Source: Pseudomonadota bacterium
Lineage (GTDB): Bacteria; Pseudomonadota; Gammaproteobacteria; Burkholderiales; Rhodocyclaceae
Length of the DNA stretch: 64,000 nt
Direction: 5' to 3'
NCBI GenBank assembly: GCA_018241685.1
Contig: JAFEDJ010000022.1
Location: 1 to 64,000, forward strand
Shown here: in pieces, positions 1-7,883 of the stretch
Layout: every line of letters starts with the position of its first letter
Numbering within the stretch: the stretch's first letter is position 1
Notes under the pieces: model-generated
The model's database searches: none
Told to the model about the DNA's origin: nothing
What the model saw: only the letters and a program-made list of their open reading frames with translations
Translations under genes and position numbers: made by a program

Positions 1-180
1 GGCTTGGTCGAGCGGATGATCCGCAACCTCAAGGCGCAGTGCATCCACCGCCACCGCTTTGAAACCCTGCAGCACGCCAGCCGCGTGATCGGCGACTGGA
101 TCCAGTTCTACAACCACCAGCGGCCCCATCAGGCGTTGGATATGAAGACGCCGGCTGAGGCATTCGCTTTAGCGGCGTGA
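1..180 (+). CDS. IS3-family transposase OrfB, C-terminal end (partial)
   Basis: The window opens inside this gene. Frame 1 encodes 59 residues and stops at TGA 178-180. The segment starts GLVERMIRNLKAQC and ends in the FYNHQRPHQALDMKTPAEAF region, which is the typical end of the integrase (rve) domain of IS3-family OrfB. The Glu in VERM is probably the last acid of the DDE triad. OrfB is the catalytic half of the OrfAB transposase. The start and upstream orfA lie outside the window. The element's right terminus probably lies within 181-210, but I cannot fix it. Confidence 0.85.
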   Translation, partial: GLVERMIRNLKAQCIHRHRFETLQHASRVIGDWIQFYNHQRPHQALDMKTPAEAFALAA

Positions 181-210
181 CCTGTGCAGGATTGGCTGGG
201 TCAATACAGT

Positions 211-244
211 GGGCGGTACCTCCGCTATAAGTGCGGCTGTAGTA
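211..244. repeat. Relic of an IS701-type element end
   Basis: These 34 bases are the reverse complement of 1164-1197, the end of the complete IS701-type element that lies beyond its transposase 3' end. The relic closes with TGCGGCTGTAGTA and is followed by CTAA (245-248), the same tetranucleotide that flanks the intact copy. I read it as the only surviving tail of a second IS701 copy in opposite orientation, the rest replaced by the IS3-type element to the left. Confidence 0.75.
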
Positions 245-248
245 CTAA

Positions 249-1160
249 GAAGCTCTAACAAAATGAGCTTTCCACGCAGTTCAGTTTTCGCCAGCAAATA
301 AGGCTGCAGGCGATCTTGATAAAGGCTTCGTGAATGACGGCCAATCGCTCGAATCGGACCCGCAGGCGTCGGTAATTGTGGAGCCAGCCGATGGTTCGCT
401 CGACCACCCAGCGGGTTTTGCCCAAGCCGCTGCCGTGCGGCGTGTTGCGCCGGGCGATCTCGGTTTTGATGCCTTGAGCGTGAAGGGGCCGGCGGTACTT
501 GTCATGATCGTAGCCACGGTCGGCCTGGATGATGCGAGGCTTGGAGAGTGGGCGCCCCCGCTTGCCACGAATAGGTGGAATGGCTTCGACCAAGGGCAAG
601 AGTTGGGTTATGTCGTTGCGATTGGCGCCGGTCAGGATGACCGCCAACGGAATGCCCTGCGCTTCGGTGATCAGGTGGTGCTTGGAGCCGGGGCGTGCGC
701 GATCGGTGGGATTGGGTCCTGTTTTTGACCCGCACCCACAGCACGAATGGAGGAAGAATCGACGATGCAACGGGACCAATCGATCCTGTCGGCCGTGCGT
801 AAGCGAGCCAGCAGCACCTCATGCAGCCGGTCCCAGACACCCGCTTCCTGCCAGGCACGCAGGCGCCGCCAGCAACTCATGCCCGAGCCGCAGCCCATTT
901 CCTGGGGCAGCATCTCCCAAGGGATGCCGCTTTGCAGGACAAACAGGATGCCGGTCAGAACCGCTCGATCATCGAGCGGCTTGCGCCCCGGATACTTGTT
1001 CCGACGGGGCTTGGCGGGAGGTAGCAACGGTTCGATCAAGGCCCACAGATCGTCGTCGAGAAGTGCTTTGGCCATGTCCTCTATTCAAAGAAACAAGGCT
1101 GAGGCTAACGAAATTCGACCATCGTGAACAGGGGGGAATGAGTCTTTTTGTTAGGGCTTC
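249..1160 (-). mobile_element. IS5-family (IS427-like) insertion sequence, about 912 bp
   Basis: The terminal inverted repeats are GAAGCTCTAACAAAA at 249-263 and its near-perfect complement TTTTGTTAGGGCTTC at 1146-1160. The flanks are TAA (246-248 and 1161-1163), or CTAA if the ambiguous C is counted. This fits the TA-centred targets of this group. The element carries one transposase in two overlapping frames on the minus strand. It sits exactly between an IS701 relic end and an intact IS701 end. Confidence 0.8.
255..1075 (-). CDS. IS5/IS427-type transposase, two frames joined by -1 frameshift
   Basis: The first frame starts at ATG 1075 (MAKALLDDDLWALIEPLLPP) and carries the helix-turn-helix-like N-terminal part down to DSSSIRAVGAG. 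The second frame, ending at 255, carries KTGPNPTDRARPGSKHH and the C-terminal DDE part with DRGYD and the VVERTIGWLHNYRRL motif. Reading CAA AAA and slipping back one base in the A5 run (+ strand 722-726) joins them as QKTGPNPTDR, the sequence expected for the family. The joined protein is about 273 residues, a normal length for IS427-type enzymes. Programmed -1 frameshifting is known in this group, but I cannot exclude a plain indel. Confidence 0.8.
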
Positions 1161-1163
1161 TAA

Positions 1164-2543
1164 TACTACAGCCGCACTTATAGCGGAGGTACCGCCCCCC
1201 GCGTGCGGTAATGGCAGCGCATGGCCCGCGCTTGGTGTTGGCGTCGCCATCGGGACCAGGCGAGGATTCGGGCCGCATCGGGCCGTTTTGACCAGAGCAG
1301 TTCGATCAGCAAGCGACGCACTTCAGGAACGGTGAGGGGAATCACGCGGGTGGCAGGCCCCCTTTTTTTGCCTGCACCTGCAGGGCCACCAGGAAGGCAT
1401 GGGCGAGCAGCGACAAGGTGATGTGTCGATACCAGGCCAACCAGGTCCGCACTTCATATTCATCCAGTCCACACTCCTGCTTCGTCGCTTCAAACCCCGC
1501 CTCGATCGCCCACCGTCGCCCGGCAACCTTCACCAGGGCTGACAGGCTCATTCCTTCGCGCGGGGCAAAGGCCACGTAGTAGGCCAACTCGTCCGGACTC
1601 TTGAGGCTGCGCCGCACCACCAGCCAATGCCCCCAGGCCCGCTCCTCAGCCGTCAGTTGGAGTCGCCACAAGGGCTGCCAAGCCCAAGCGTACCAACGCG
1701 GCCCTTTGCTGCCGGCCCCCGCCGACAGGCGTTGCCAGGCAGTTTCGGGCAACTCGGCAGCCAACTCCCGTGCTGACTGATACCGTGGTCCGTCCCGCCA
1801 CAGCGGTTCATTGCACGCCACGGCCAGCACGAACGACTGCCGGCGTTGCTCCAGCATGAAGCGCAACGTCCGATCTCCACCATAGACCGCATCGCCCGTG
1901 ACCCAGCGGCACGGCACCCCAGCGTTCAGTGCGTGTTCGATCATGCCCAGCGCTAGCGCCGGCTTGGTCTGGAAGGCCACGGCTGCCGGTACGCCTGCCG
2001 CCTGGCGGCGTACTGGATCCGCCGCCCATTCCTTGGGCAGGTACAGCGATCGGTCGATGAATGCCGCGCCGTGCCGGCTGGCGTAACACAGGAACACGCC
2101 GACCTGGCAGTTCTCGATGCGACCCGCGGTGCCACTGTACTGGCGCTTGACGCCGACCGAGCGGGTTCCCTTTTTCAAGAAGCCGGTCTCGTCGACAACC
2201 AGCACGGCCTCCGGATCACCCAACTGCTCGACAACGTAGGTGCGTAAATCCTCGCGCACCGCATCGGCATCCCAATGGGCCGCATTGAGGAGCCGCTGCA
2301 CGCCGTCGGGGCAGGTTTCTCCCAAATATTCGGCCACATGCCAACCGTTCTTGCGGGCCACCGGGCTGAGCAGCCCGCGCAGGTAACCCAGCGCACGCCG
2401 GCGCGGCTCGGCCCGCTGAAAGTGCGGCGCGATCCGTTCGTGCAGTGCCACCAGCGCCCGATCCCACTCCTGCACTCTTTCCTGCATGGCAGCCTCCTTG
2501 CGCTCTTTCCATGCAGATTAGACAGGCAAATGCGGCTGTAGTA
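1164..2543 (-). mobile_element. IS701-family insertion sequence, complete, 1380 bp
   Basis: The ends are TACTACAGCCGCA (1164-1176) and TGCGGCTGTAGTA (2531-2543), a perfect 13-bp inverted repeat. Both sides are flanked by CTAA (1160-1163 and 2544-2547), a 4-bp target duplication matching the YTAR-type target expected for IS701. It contains one transposase on the minus strand. The intact ends and duplication suggest a fairly recent insertion just downstream of rho. Confidence 0.85.
1178..2487 (-). CDS. IS701-family transposase; C-terminus needs a -1 frameshift
   Basis: The main frame starts at ATG 2487 (MQERVQEWDRALVALHERI) and encodes a DDE transposase with VDETGFLKKGTRSVGV, WVTGDAVYGGD and RRWAIEAGFEATKQECGLDEYEVR, typical of IS701. 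It stops after 381 residues at 1342. A run of seven A (minus strand; + 1363-1369) read as GCA AAA AAA GGG forms the slippery heptamer A-AAA-AAA. A -1 slip there continues for 61 more residues (VIPLTVPEVRRLL, then LAWSRWRRQHQARA) to TAA at 1178, giving about 436 residues. That tail is what I expect at the end of IS701 transposases. This could be programmed frameshifting, a decayed copy or a sequencing error in the homopolymer. Confidence 0.8.
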
Positions 2544-2547
2544 CTAA
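2544..2547. repeat. CTAA target-site duplication of the IS701 element
   Basis: CTAA directly follows the right terminal repeat and matches CTAA at 1160-1163 before the left repeat. A third CTAA at 245-248 separates the relic IS701 end from the IS5-type element. Confidence 0.75.
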
Positions 2548-2598
2548 GTCCCTATCGTGACTATAGAAAAGTCTCCCTTGGGACGGATCATTGTCGAC

Positions 2599-2626
2599 AA
2601 AAAGCGCCGCTTTAGGCGGCGCTTTT
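2599..2626 (-). terminator. Intrinsic terminator downstream of rho
   Basis: On the minus strand the stem GCGCCGC (2615-2621) and GCGGCGC (2604-2610), with a CTAAA-type loop, is followed by a run of T (complement of 2599-2603). It lies 40 bases after the rho stop. The other strand also has TTTT after the stem, so it may stop transcription coming from the IS side too. Confidence 0.85.
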
Positions 2627-2665
2627 CCTCTATCTTCTGCTGAATGGGCTTCTGGGGCTTATATA

Positions 2666-3925
2666 TCAGCCGCGACGCATTGCATCAAAGAACTCATTGT
2701 TATTCTTTGTGGCCTTGATTTTATCGAGAAGGAATTCCATTGCATCGATGTCATCCATCCCATAAAGCAACTTGCGGAGCACCCAGACCTTCTGAAGTAC
2801 ATCCGCCTTGAGAAGAAGTTCTTCGCGACGGGTGCCAGAACGATTAACGTTAATTGCAGGGTAAACCCGTTTTTCAGCCATCCGGCGATCCAGATGGATC
2901 TCCATATTGCCGGTGCCTTTGAATTCCTCGTAGATGACATCATCCATGCGGCTGCCGGTATCAATAAGAGCCGTTGCGATAATTGTCAAAGAGCCGCCCT
3001 CTTCGATATTCCGGGCCGCGCCGAAGAAGCGTTTGGGCTTTTGCAGTGCGTTTGCGTCTACGCCACCAGTCAAAACCTTGCCAGAAGCAGGGACGACGGT
3101 ATTGTAGGCTCGCGCCAAACGCGTCAGGGAGTCAAGAAGGATGACGACGTCCTTTTTGTGCTCCACTAGGCGCTTCGCCTTTTCGATCACCATTTCAGCT
3201 ACTTGTACATGCCGAATAGCGGGTTCGTCAAAGGTCGACGCAACAACTTCACCCTTTACTGAACGTTGCATTTCAGTGACTTCTTCGGGGCGTTCATCGA
3301 TGAGAAGTACGATTACAACGACGTCCGGGTGATTTGAGGTGATCGAGTGAGCGATGTGTTGGAGCATCACCGTCTTGCCGCTCTTCGGGGGGGCGACCAG
3401 GAGTCCTCGCTGCCCTTTTCCGATCGGGGAGATCATGTCAATCACCCGAGAGGTGATGTTCTCTTCACCACGGATATCCCGTTCCAGTTTCAGGCACTGG
3501 TTAGGATGAAGGGGGGTTAAGTTCTCGAAAAGAATCTTGTGCTTTGATGCCTCGGGAGGCTCGAAGTTTACTTTGTCGACCTTAACCAGAGCGAAGTATC
3601 GTTCGCCGTCCTTCGGCGTACGAATTTCTCCTTCGACCGTATCTCCTGTATGGAGATTGAAGCGCCGAATCTGGCTTGGAGAAACATAGATGTCGTCGGT
3701 CCCCGCCAAGTACGATGTATCCGGCGATCGCAGAAAACCAAAGCCGTCGGGCAAGACTTCCATGACTCCATCACCGTAGATGGGTTCGCCCTTCTTGGCA
3801 CGGTTCTTGAGTAGCGCAAAGACAAGTTCTTGCTTGCGCAGGCGATTGGCACCTTCAATTTCGTTGGCGATTGCCATCTCAAGCAATTGACCAACATGGA
3901 GGGACTTCAGCTCCGAGAGTTGCAT
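2666..3925 (-). CDS. rho: Transcription termination factor Rho
   Basis: Hexameric RNA-dependent ATPase that ends untranslated transcripts. From ATG 3925 the product is 419 residues, the usual Rho length, beginning [18 protein letters not shown], the conserved N-terminus. An upstream in-frame ATG at 4018 would add 31 unconserved residues, so I reject it. Visible parts are the N-terminal Rho domain, the cold-shock-like RNA-binding region ([16 protein letters not shown]), Walker [12 protein letters not shown], Walker [17 protein letters not shown] and the R-loop region after [14 protein letters not shown]. trxA lies just upstream on the same strand, the common trxA-rho arrangement. No strong Shine-Dalgarno precedes the start. 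Confidence 0.97.
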   Translation of the reverse strand: MQLSELKSLHVGQLLEMAIANEIEGANRLRKQELVFALLKNRAKKGEPIYGDGVMEVLPDGFGFLRSPDTSYLAGTDDIYVSPSQIRRFNLHTGDTVEGEIRTPKDGERYFALVKVDKVNFEPPEASKHKILFENLTPLHPNQCLKLERDIRGEENITSRVIDMISPIGKGQRGLLVAPPKSGKTVMLQHIAHSITSNHPDVVVIVLLIDERPEEVTEMQRSVKGEVVASTFDEPAIRHVQVAEMVIEKAKRLVEHKKDVVILLDSLTRLARAYNTVVPASGKVLTGGVDANALQKPKRFFGAARNIEEGGSLTIIATALIDTGSRMDDVIYEEFKGTGNMEIHLDRRMAEKRVYPAINVNRSGTRREELLLKADVLQKVWVLRKLLYGMDDIDAMEFLLDKIKATKNNNEFFDAMRRG

Positions 3926-4089
3926 GGCGGGCAGCGGTGAGGGGGTAGGGAAGTGAATGACGTGGAGCGCGACAGAATTGTCGCGATTTTGCGCAGCGGC
4001 AGGATACCTGAACTGCATCTAGCGGCCTATGCTGCCACTTTTCAGGACAGTCCAGACCGCTACGAAGAATTTCTTTAACTTAACCCGAT

Positions 4090-4416
4090 TTACAGGTTGC
4101 TGTCAATAAACGCAGTAAGTTGGGACTTCGACAGTGCGCCAACCTTGGTTGCTTCGATGTTGCCGCCCTTGAAGAGCATGAGCGTAGGAATTCCCCGGAT
4201 GCCATATTTGGTCGGAGTTTCCTGATTTTCATCGATGTTCAGCTTCGCGACCTTGAGCTTCCCAACATACTCTTGGGCCACCTCGTCGAGGATGGGAGCG
4301 ATCATCTTGCATGGGCCGCACCATTCTGCCCAGTAGTCTACAAGCACGGGGCTGGTGGATTGGAGAACTTCCGCTTCGAAGTTTGTATCTGTGACGTAGT
4401 GGATATGTTCGCTCAT
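4090..4416 (-). CDS. trxA: Thioredoxin 1
   Basis: Cytosolic dithiol reductant for ribonucleotide reductase, methionine sulfoxide reductases and similar enzymes. The product is 108 residues from ATG 4416 ([13 protein letters not shown]), preceded by GTGAGGATC as ribosome-binding site. The active site WCGPC is at residues 32-36 and the cis-Pro loop is [12 protein letters not shown] longer frame reaching 4491 adds 25 residues with no thioredoxin similarity. It is transcribed towards rho, probably as one operon (164 bases between the stop of trxA and the start of rho). Confidence 0.97.
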   Translation of the reverse strand: MSEHIHYVTDTNFEAEVLQSTSPVLVDYWAEWCGPCKMIAPILDEVAQEYVGKLKVAKLNIDENQETPTKYGIRGIPTLMLFKGGNIEATKVGALSKSQLTAFIDSNL

Positions 4417-4768
4417 GATCCTCACGCATTCAGGGGGTTGGCCACGTTGCGAAGGAGGAGGTATGGAGTTGTTCGATGCCGCCCAATCCACGCAACGAGA
4501 TAGGATGGTTGACGGGATGCTAGCGAATCTTGATCAGCAAGAAAAGCATTTTTCTCCCCTGCTTGGCCAAAAATTGTGGTAGCGATAGTGGTGTGGTGAG
4601 CGTCTCATGTGCTGGATCGTACCTCTTTGGACGACGGAGAACGCGTACGCTGGGCGCTCCCGCAGTGGCGAATGGGGTATATTCCATACTTGAACTATTT
4701 ACGACAAAGCTGGCTTTCGTGACCGCATCTGCGAGCCGCCAGCTCCAAGACATACAGGAGTACGCCCC
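4417..4768. other. Gene-free divergent region between trxA and fdxA
   Basis: This stretch of 352 bases must hold the promoters for trxA (minus) and fdxA (plus). TATATT at 4678-4683 could be a -10 box for fdxA, but no convincing -35 box sits at the right distance. An 80-codon frame at 4530-4772 overlaps the fdxA start and resembles no protein I know. I see no RNA gene here. Confidence 0.4.
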
Positions 4769-5092
4769 ATGACTTATGTTGTTACCGAAAACTGCATCCG
4801 TTGCAAGTACACCGACTGCGTTGATGTTTGTCCGGTGGATTGTTTTCGAGAGGGGCCGAACTTCCTCGTGATCGATCCGGAGGAGTGTATCGATTGCACA
4901 TTGTGTGTGGCGGAGTGCCCGGCTGAGGCTATTTTTGCTGAGGATGATGTTCCTGCCGGCCAGCAGGGATTCATCGCTCTTAACGCCGAATTGGCTGCTC
5001 AGTGGACGCCGATCGTGGAGCGCAAGGATCCTCCGGCTGACGCTGACCAGTGGCGCGGCGTGGTGGATAAGCTGAAATTCCTGGAGCGTTGA
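4769..5092 (+). CDS. fdxA: 7Fe-8S ferredoxin FdxA
   Basis: Small electron carrier of 107 residues. The N-terminal half carries two cluster motifs: Cys9, 12, 17, 21 and 25 ([17 protein letters not shown]) and Cys40, 43, 46 and 50 ([12 protein letters not shown]). The extra spacing between the first cysteines is typical of the [3Fe-4S]/[4Fe-4S] seven-iron type rather than 2[4Fe-4S]. The C-terminal extension (about residues 60-107, ending DKLKFLER) is also typical of FdxA. A good Shine-Dalgarno, ACAGGAG, lies 8 bases before the ATG. It is divergent from trxA and its electron partner cannot be told from context. Confidence 0.93.
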   Translation: MTYVVTENCIRCKYTDCVDVCPVDCFREGPNFLVIDPEECIDCTLCVAECPAEAIFAEDDVPAGQQGFIALNAELAAQWTPIVERKDPPADADQWRGVVDKLKFLER

Positions 5093-5253
5093 AGCCGGAA
5101 GGACTGAACCGAAAATAGACAGTTCCTGGTGTGTGTGCCGCGTATAAGGGAAGGCCCTGATATCTGGGGACTTTTCGCTGCCTCCGCAATCGAATACCAT
5201 CGGGTGAAGTAATCATCTTCAGGCGCGTCGGCGCCACCCATAGGAACGAAAAA

Positions 5254-5703
5254 ATGCTGGTCAGTGAAATTCTCGCGATCAAAGGTAAGGTCCTTTTCAC
5301 CATAGCACCAAACAAGGCGCTCTCCGAGGCGGTTGCCATTATGACCGAGCAGGATGTCGGGTCTTTGGTTGTGTTTGACAAGGGGCGCATGGCCGGTCTG
5401 TTGACCTTCAGGGAGGTTTTGCTCGGCACCCAGAAGGCGGGTGCGGCATGGCAGGATCTTCCCGTGGCAGACGCAATGCTGACAACTCCAGTCGTGGCTG
5501 CGCCCAATATGGACATGGATGAGTTGCGTCGACAAATGGTCGAACACCACCAGCGCTATCTTCCCGTTATGGATGATGCAGTTCTTCTTGGTGTGGTTTC
5601 TTTCCACGATGTGGCCAAGGCAGTGCTCGAGGAGCAGAGTTTTGAGAACCGGATGCTTAAGAACTACATTCGGAACTGGCCTGCTGAGGAAGATCAGGTG
5701 TGA
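5254..5703 (+). CDS. CBS-domain pair protein
   Basis: 149 residues made almost entirely of two CBS repeats. The first is about 10-60 (SEAVAIMTEQDVGSLVVFD, then GLLTFREVLL) and the second about 73-130 (MLTTPVVAAPNMDMDELRRQM, then GVVSFHDVAKAVLEE). Stand-alone CBS pairs usually sense adenine nucleotides and regulate a partner, which is unknown here. Shine-Dalgarno TAGGAACG precedes ATG 5254. It lies between fdxA and fadD on the same strand with gaps above 150 bases, so it may be a single gene. Confidence 0.9.
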   Translation: MLVSEILAIKGKVLFTIAPNKALSEAVAIMTEQDVGSLVVFDKGRMAGLLTFREVLLGTQKAGAAWQDLPVADAMLTTPVVAAPNMDMDELRRQMVEHHQRYLPVMDDAVLLGVVSFHDVAKAVLEEQSFENRMLKNYIRNWPAEEDQV

Positions 5704-5932
5704 TTTGAAGTAATAACCGCACTGCAGGCCATGTTGCGGTTGGCGTGCAGTGTCGGGGGGGGGCTGAACTGATAAGGTGTGCTACACGAGAGGTGCACCG
5801 TCCCAACGCGGTATGTTGGAAGCTGGTCCGCGCATGATGGATTAAGGCGCTCGTAAAGTTGGGGGCCGGCGGTAGGGCAATACCTTGTCTGCTGGTTTTC
5901 CCTCTAGTGCGACCAACGGCAGAGGAGACCAC
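5704..5932. other. Intergenic region upstream of fadD with an inverted repeat
   Basis: This 229-base gap contains CACTGCA (5720-5726) and TGCAGTG (5746-5752), a 7-bp inverted repeat without a T tract, followed by a G8 run near 5755. The fadD promoter should lie here, but no clear -35/-10 pair stands out. Confidence 0.35.
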
Positions 5933-7609
5933 ATGGATAAGCTCTGGTTGAAGAGCTACCCCCACGGTGTACCTGCGGAGATTGATCCGGCGGAATTTTC
6001 TTCCCTTGTCGATTTGTTCGACAAGAGCGTCCGTGCTTTCGGGGCGCACGTCGCGTATGTCTGCATGGGTAAGGCCATGAGCTACGCCGAGTTGGATGCG
6101 AAATCCCGTGACTTTGCGGCTTATCTGCAAGGTACCTTGGGCCTCGGCAAGGGGGGGCGGGTTGCGCTCATGATGCCGAACTGCCTTCAGTACCCCGTTG
6201 CTATGTTTGGGGTTTTGCGTGCGGGCGGTACGGTGGTGAACGTCAATCCCTTATATACGGCGCGAGAGTTGGAGCATCAACTGCGTGATGCCGAATGTGA
6301 GGCGATTGTCATCGTTGAGAACTTTGCGCATACGCTTCAGGATGTGATCGAGCGCACTTCAGTGCGCCATGTCGTTGTGACGGGGTTGGGTGATCTGCTG
6401 GGTTTTCCAAAGTCTGCGGTTGTGAACTTTGTTATCCGCCATGTGCGGAAAATGGTTCCCGCGTGGGATTTGCCGGGGTGTAAAGGATTCCGCGTGGCAT
6501 TGGATCTGGGACGCCGCTGCGAGTTTAAGCCCGTCGCTATTGGTCACGACGACCTTGCTTATCTGCAGTACACGGGCGGCACGACTGGCGTTGCAAAGGG
6601 CGCCATGCTGACGCATCGGAATATCGTTGCGAATTTACAGCAGGCCCATGCGTGGATTAGCCCTTATGTGAAGGTTGCGTCAGAAGTCATCATTACCGCC
6701 CTGCCGCTTTATCACATCTTTTCGCTCACCGCGAACTGTCTGACTTTCTTCAAGATCGGCGCAACAAACATACTCATCACAAACCCGAGGGATATTCCAG
6801 GGTTCGTCATGGAACTGGGGCGCCATCGATTCACGGTGATCACCGGGGTCAATACTTTGTTTAATGCCTTGTTGAATGATCCTGGATTCGCCAAACTTGA
6901 TTTCTCATCGCTGAAAATTGCGCTGGGTGGTGGAATGGCTGTTCAGCAGGGGGTGGCCGACCGTTGGAAAAAAGTGACCGGCAAGCCCTTGGCCGAGGCC
7001 TACGGTTTGACTGAAACGTCTCCTGCGGTCTGTATCAATCCCCTTGATTTGCCCGAATTCAATCACTCCATCGGACTTCCGATCTCATCCACCACCATTA
7101 GTCTGCGTGACGATGAGGGGAGAGAGGTTGCATCGGGGGAGGCGGGGGAGTTGTGCGTGAAGGGGCCGCAGGTGATGAAAGGCTATTACAAGCGCCCTGA
7201 AGACACGGCTCGGGCTTTTACGCATGACGGTTTCCTGCGAACCGGCGATGTAGCGACCATCGATGCCGACGGTTTCGTGCGCATCGTTGATCGCAAGAAG
7301 GACATGATCCTTGTGTCGGGCTTCAACGTTTATCCGAATGAGGTCGAGGACGTGGTTGCAAGTCACCCCGGTGTGCTGGAGGTCGCGGCGCTTGGGGTTC
7401 CTGACGAGCACTCCGGCGAGGCGGTCAAGATCTTCGTTGTACGCAAAGATCCAAAATTGACCGCAGAGGCGTTGATCGATCACTGTCGTGCGGGATTGAC
7501 CGGGTATAAGGTACCCCGATTTGTGGAGTTCCGTGAGTCCTTGCCCAAGAGCAACGTGGGAAAGATCCTGAGGCGGGTTCTGCGGGATTCTTTGCAGGCG
7601 ACGAAGTGA
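5933..7609 (+). CDS. fadD: Long-chain fatty acid-CoA ligase
   Basis: Activates free fatty acids to acyl-CoA through an acyl-adenylate, feeding beta-oxidation. 558 residues from ATG 5933 ([14 protein letters not shown]), with AGAGGAG just upstream; the frame is open back to a TTG at 5885 but that start lacks support. ANL-superfamily motifs are present in order: [18 protein letters not shown] (phosphate-binding loop), [12 protein letters not shown] (A5), [31 protein letters not shown] and [20 protein letters not shown] (hinge and C-domain), with the catalytic Lys in SNVGKILRR near the end. The length matches FadD. It is followed by the ilv leader rather than other beta-oxidation genes. Confidence 0.93.
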   Translation: MDKLWLKSYPHGVPAEIDPAEFSSLVDLFDKSVRAFGAHVAYVCMGKAMSYAELDAKSRDFAAYLQGTLGLGKGGRVALMMPNCLQYPVAMFGVLRAGGTVVNVNPLYTARELEHQLRDAECEAIVIVENFAHTLQDVIERTSVRHVVVTGLGDLLGFPKSAVVNFVIRHVRKMVPAWDLPGCKGFRVALDLGRRCEFKPVAIGHDDLAYLQYTGGTTGVAKGAMLTHRNIVANLQQAHAWISPYVKVASEVIITALPLYHIFSLTANCLTFFKIGATNILITNPRDIPGFVMELGRHRFTVITGVNTLFNALLNDPGFAKLDFSSLKIALGGGMAVQQGVADRWKKVTGKPLAEAYGLTETSPAVCINPLDLPEFNHSIGLPISSTTISLRDDEGREVASGEAGELCVKGPQVMKGYYKRPEDTARAFTHDGFLRTGDVATIDADGFVRIVDRKKDMILVSGFNVYPNEVEDVVASHPGVLEVAALGVPDEHSGEAVKIFVVRKDPKLTAEALIDHCRAGLTGYKVPRFVEFRESLPKSNVGKILRRVLRDSLQATK

Positions 7610-7610
7610 T

Positions 7611-7660
7611 TTGACAAAAAAGAGCTTGTGTTTGCGGCAGGAACTGAAGAATAATTGCCA
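7611..7660 (+). promoter_or_regulatory. Probable promoter region of the ivbL-ilvBN operon
   Basis: TTGACA lies at 7611-7616, directly after the fadD stop, and AT-rich AGAATAATT at 7648-7656. Their spacing is too long for one sigma-70 promoter. TTGTGT (7626-7631) with GAATAA about 17 bases on is an alternative. A promoter must lie between the fadD stop and the leader peptide for attenuation to work, but the exact boxes are uncertain. Confidence 0.35.
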
Positions 7661-7681
7661 AGTAGTCTTGTATATGACCTT

Positions 7682-7759
7682 ATGAACCTGATTGCCCGTC
7701 CCCTGCCTGTCGACGTAGTTGTAGTACGCGTAGTAAGCGTAGGTGTACGCGCGTCGTAA
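7682..7759 (+). CDS. ivbL: ilvBN operon leader peptide, valine-rich (IvbL-like)
   Basis: A 25-codon frame from ATG 7682 to TAA 7757-7759. Nine of 25 residues are Val, including VVVVRVV, plus Leu and Ile near the start (MNLIARPLPV). The E. coli IvbL leader contains the same kind of VVVVRVV run. It ends 33 bases before a strong terminator hairpin, the classic arrangement of transcription attenuation: when charged valyl-tRNA is scarce the ribosome stalls on the Val codons and the terminator is not formed. No strong ribosome-binding site is visible. The gene is too short for routine gene callers. Confidence 0.85.
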   Translation: MNLIARPLPVDVVVVRVVSVGVRAS

Positions 7760-7792
7760 GGGTCCGTAGGTAATCGGTACAGAATTTTCAGA

Positions 7793-7831
7793 CCCCCGCC
7801 GGCGCGCAACCGGCGGGGGTTTTGTTTTTTT
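7793..7831 (+). terminator. ilvBN attenuator hairpin
   Basis: A perfect 10-bp stem, CCCCCGCCGG (7793-7802) and CCGGCGGGGG (7810-7819) with a 7-base loop, followed by TTTTGTTTTTTT (7820-7831). It lies between the Val-rich leader and ilvB and is one of the strongest intrinsic terminators in the window. I did not find an unambiguous antiterminator pairing by eye. Confidence 0.9.
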
Positions 7832-7883
7832 GTCCCCTGGCCCGGAACGTTGTACGGCTTCCAAAGCCTTAAGGAGAACTTTG

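Noticed and set aside
2591..3169. 192-codon plus-strand frame over the rho 3' end
   Set aside because: It begins inside the rho terminator and is antisense to the conserved C-terminal part of Rho.
4530..4772. 80-codon plus-strand frame before fdxA
   Set aside because: It overlaps the fdxA Shine-Dalgarno and start, has no ribosome-binding site and no similarity that I recognise.
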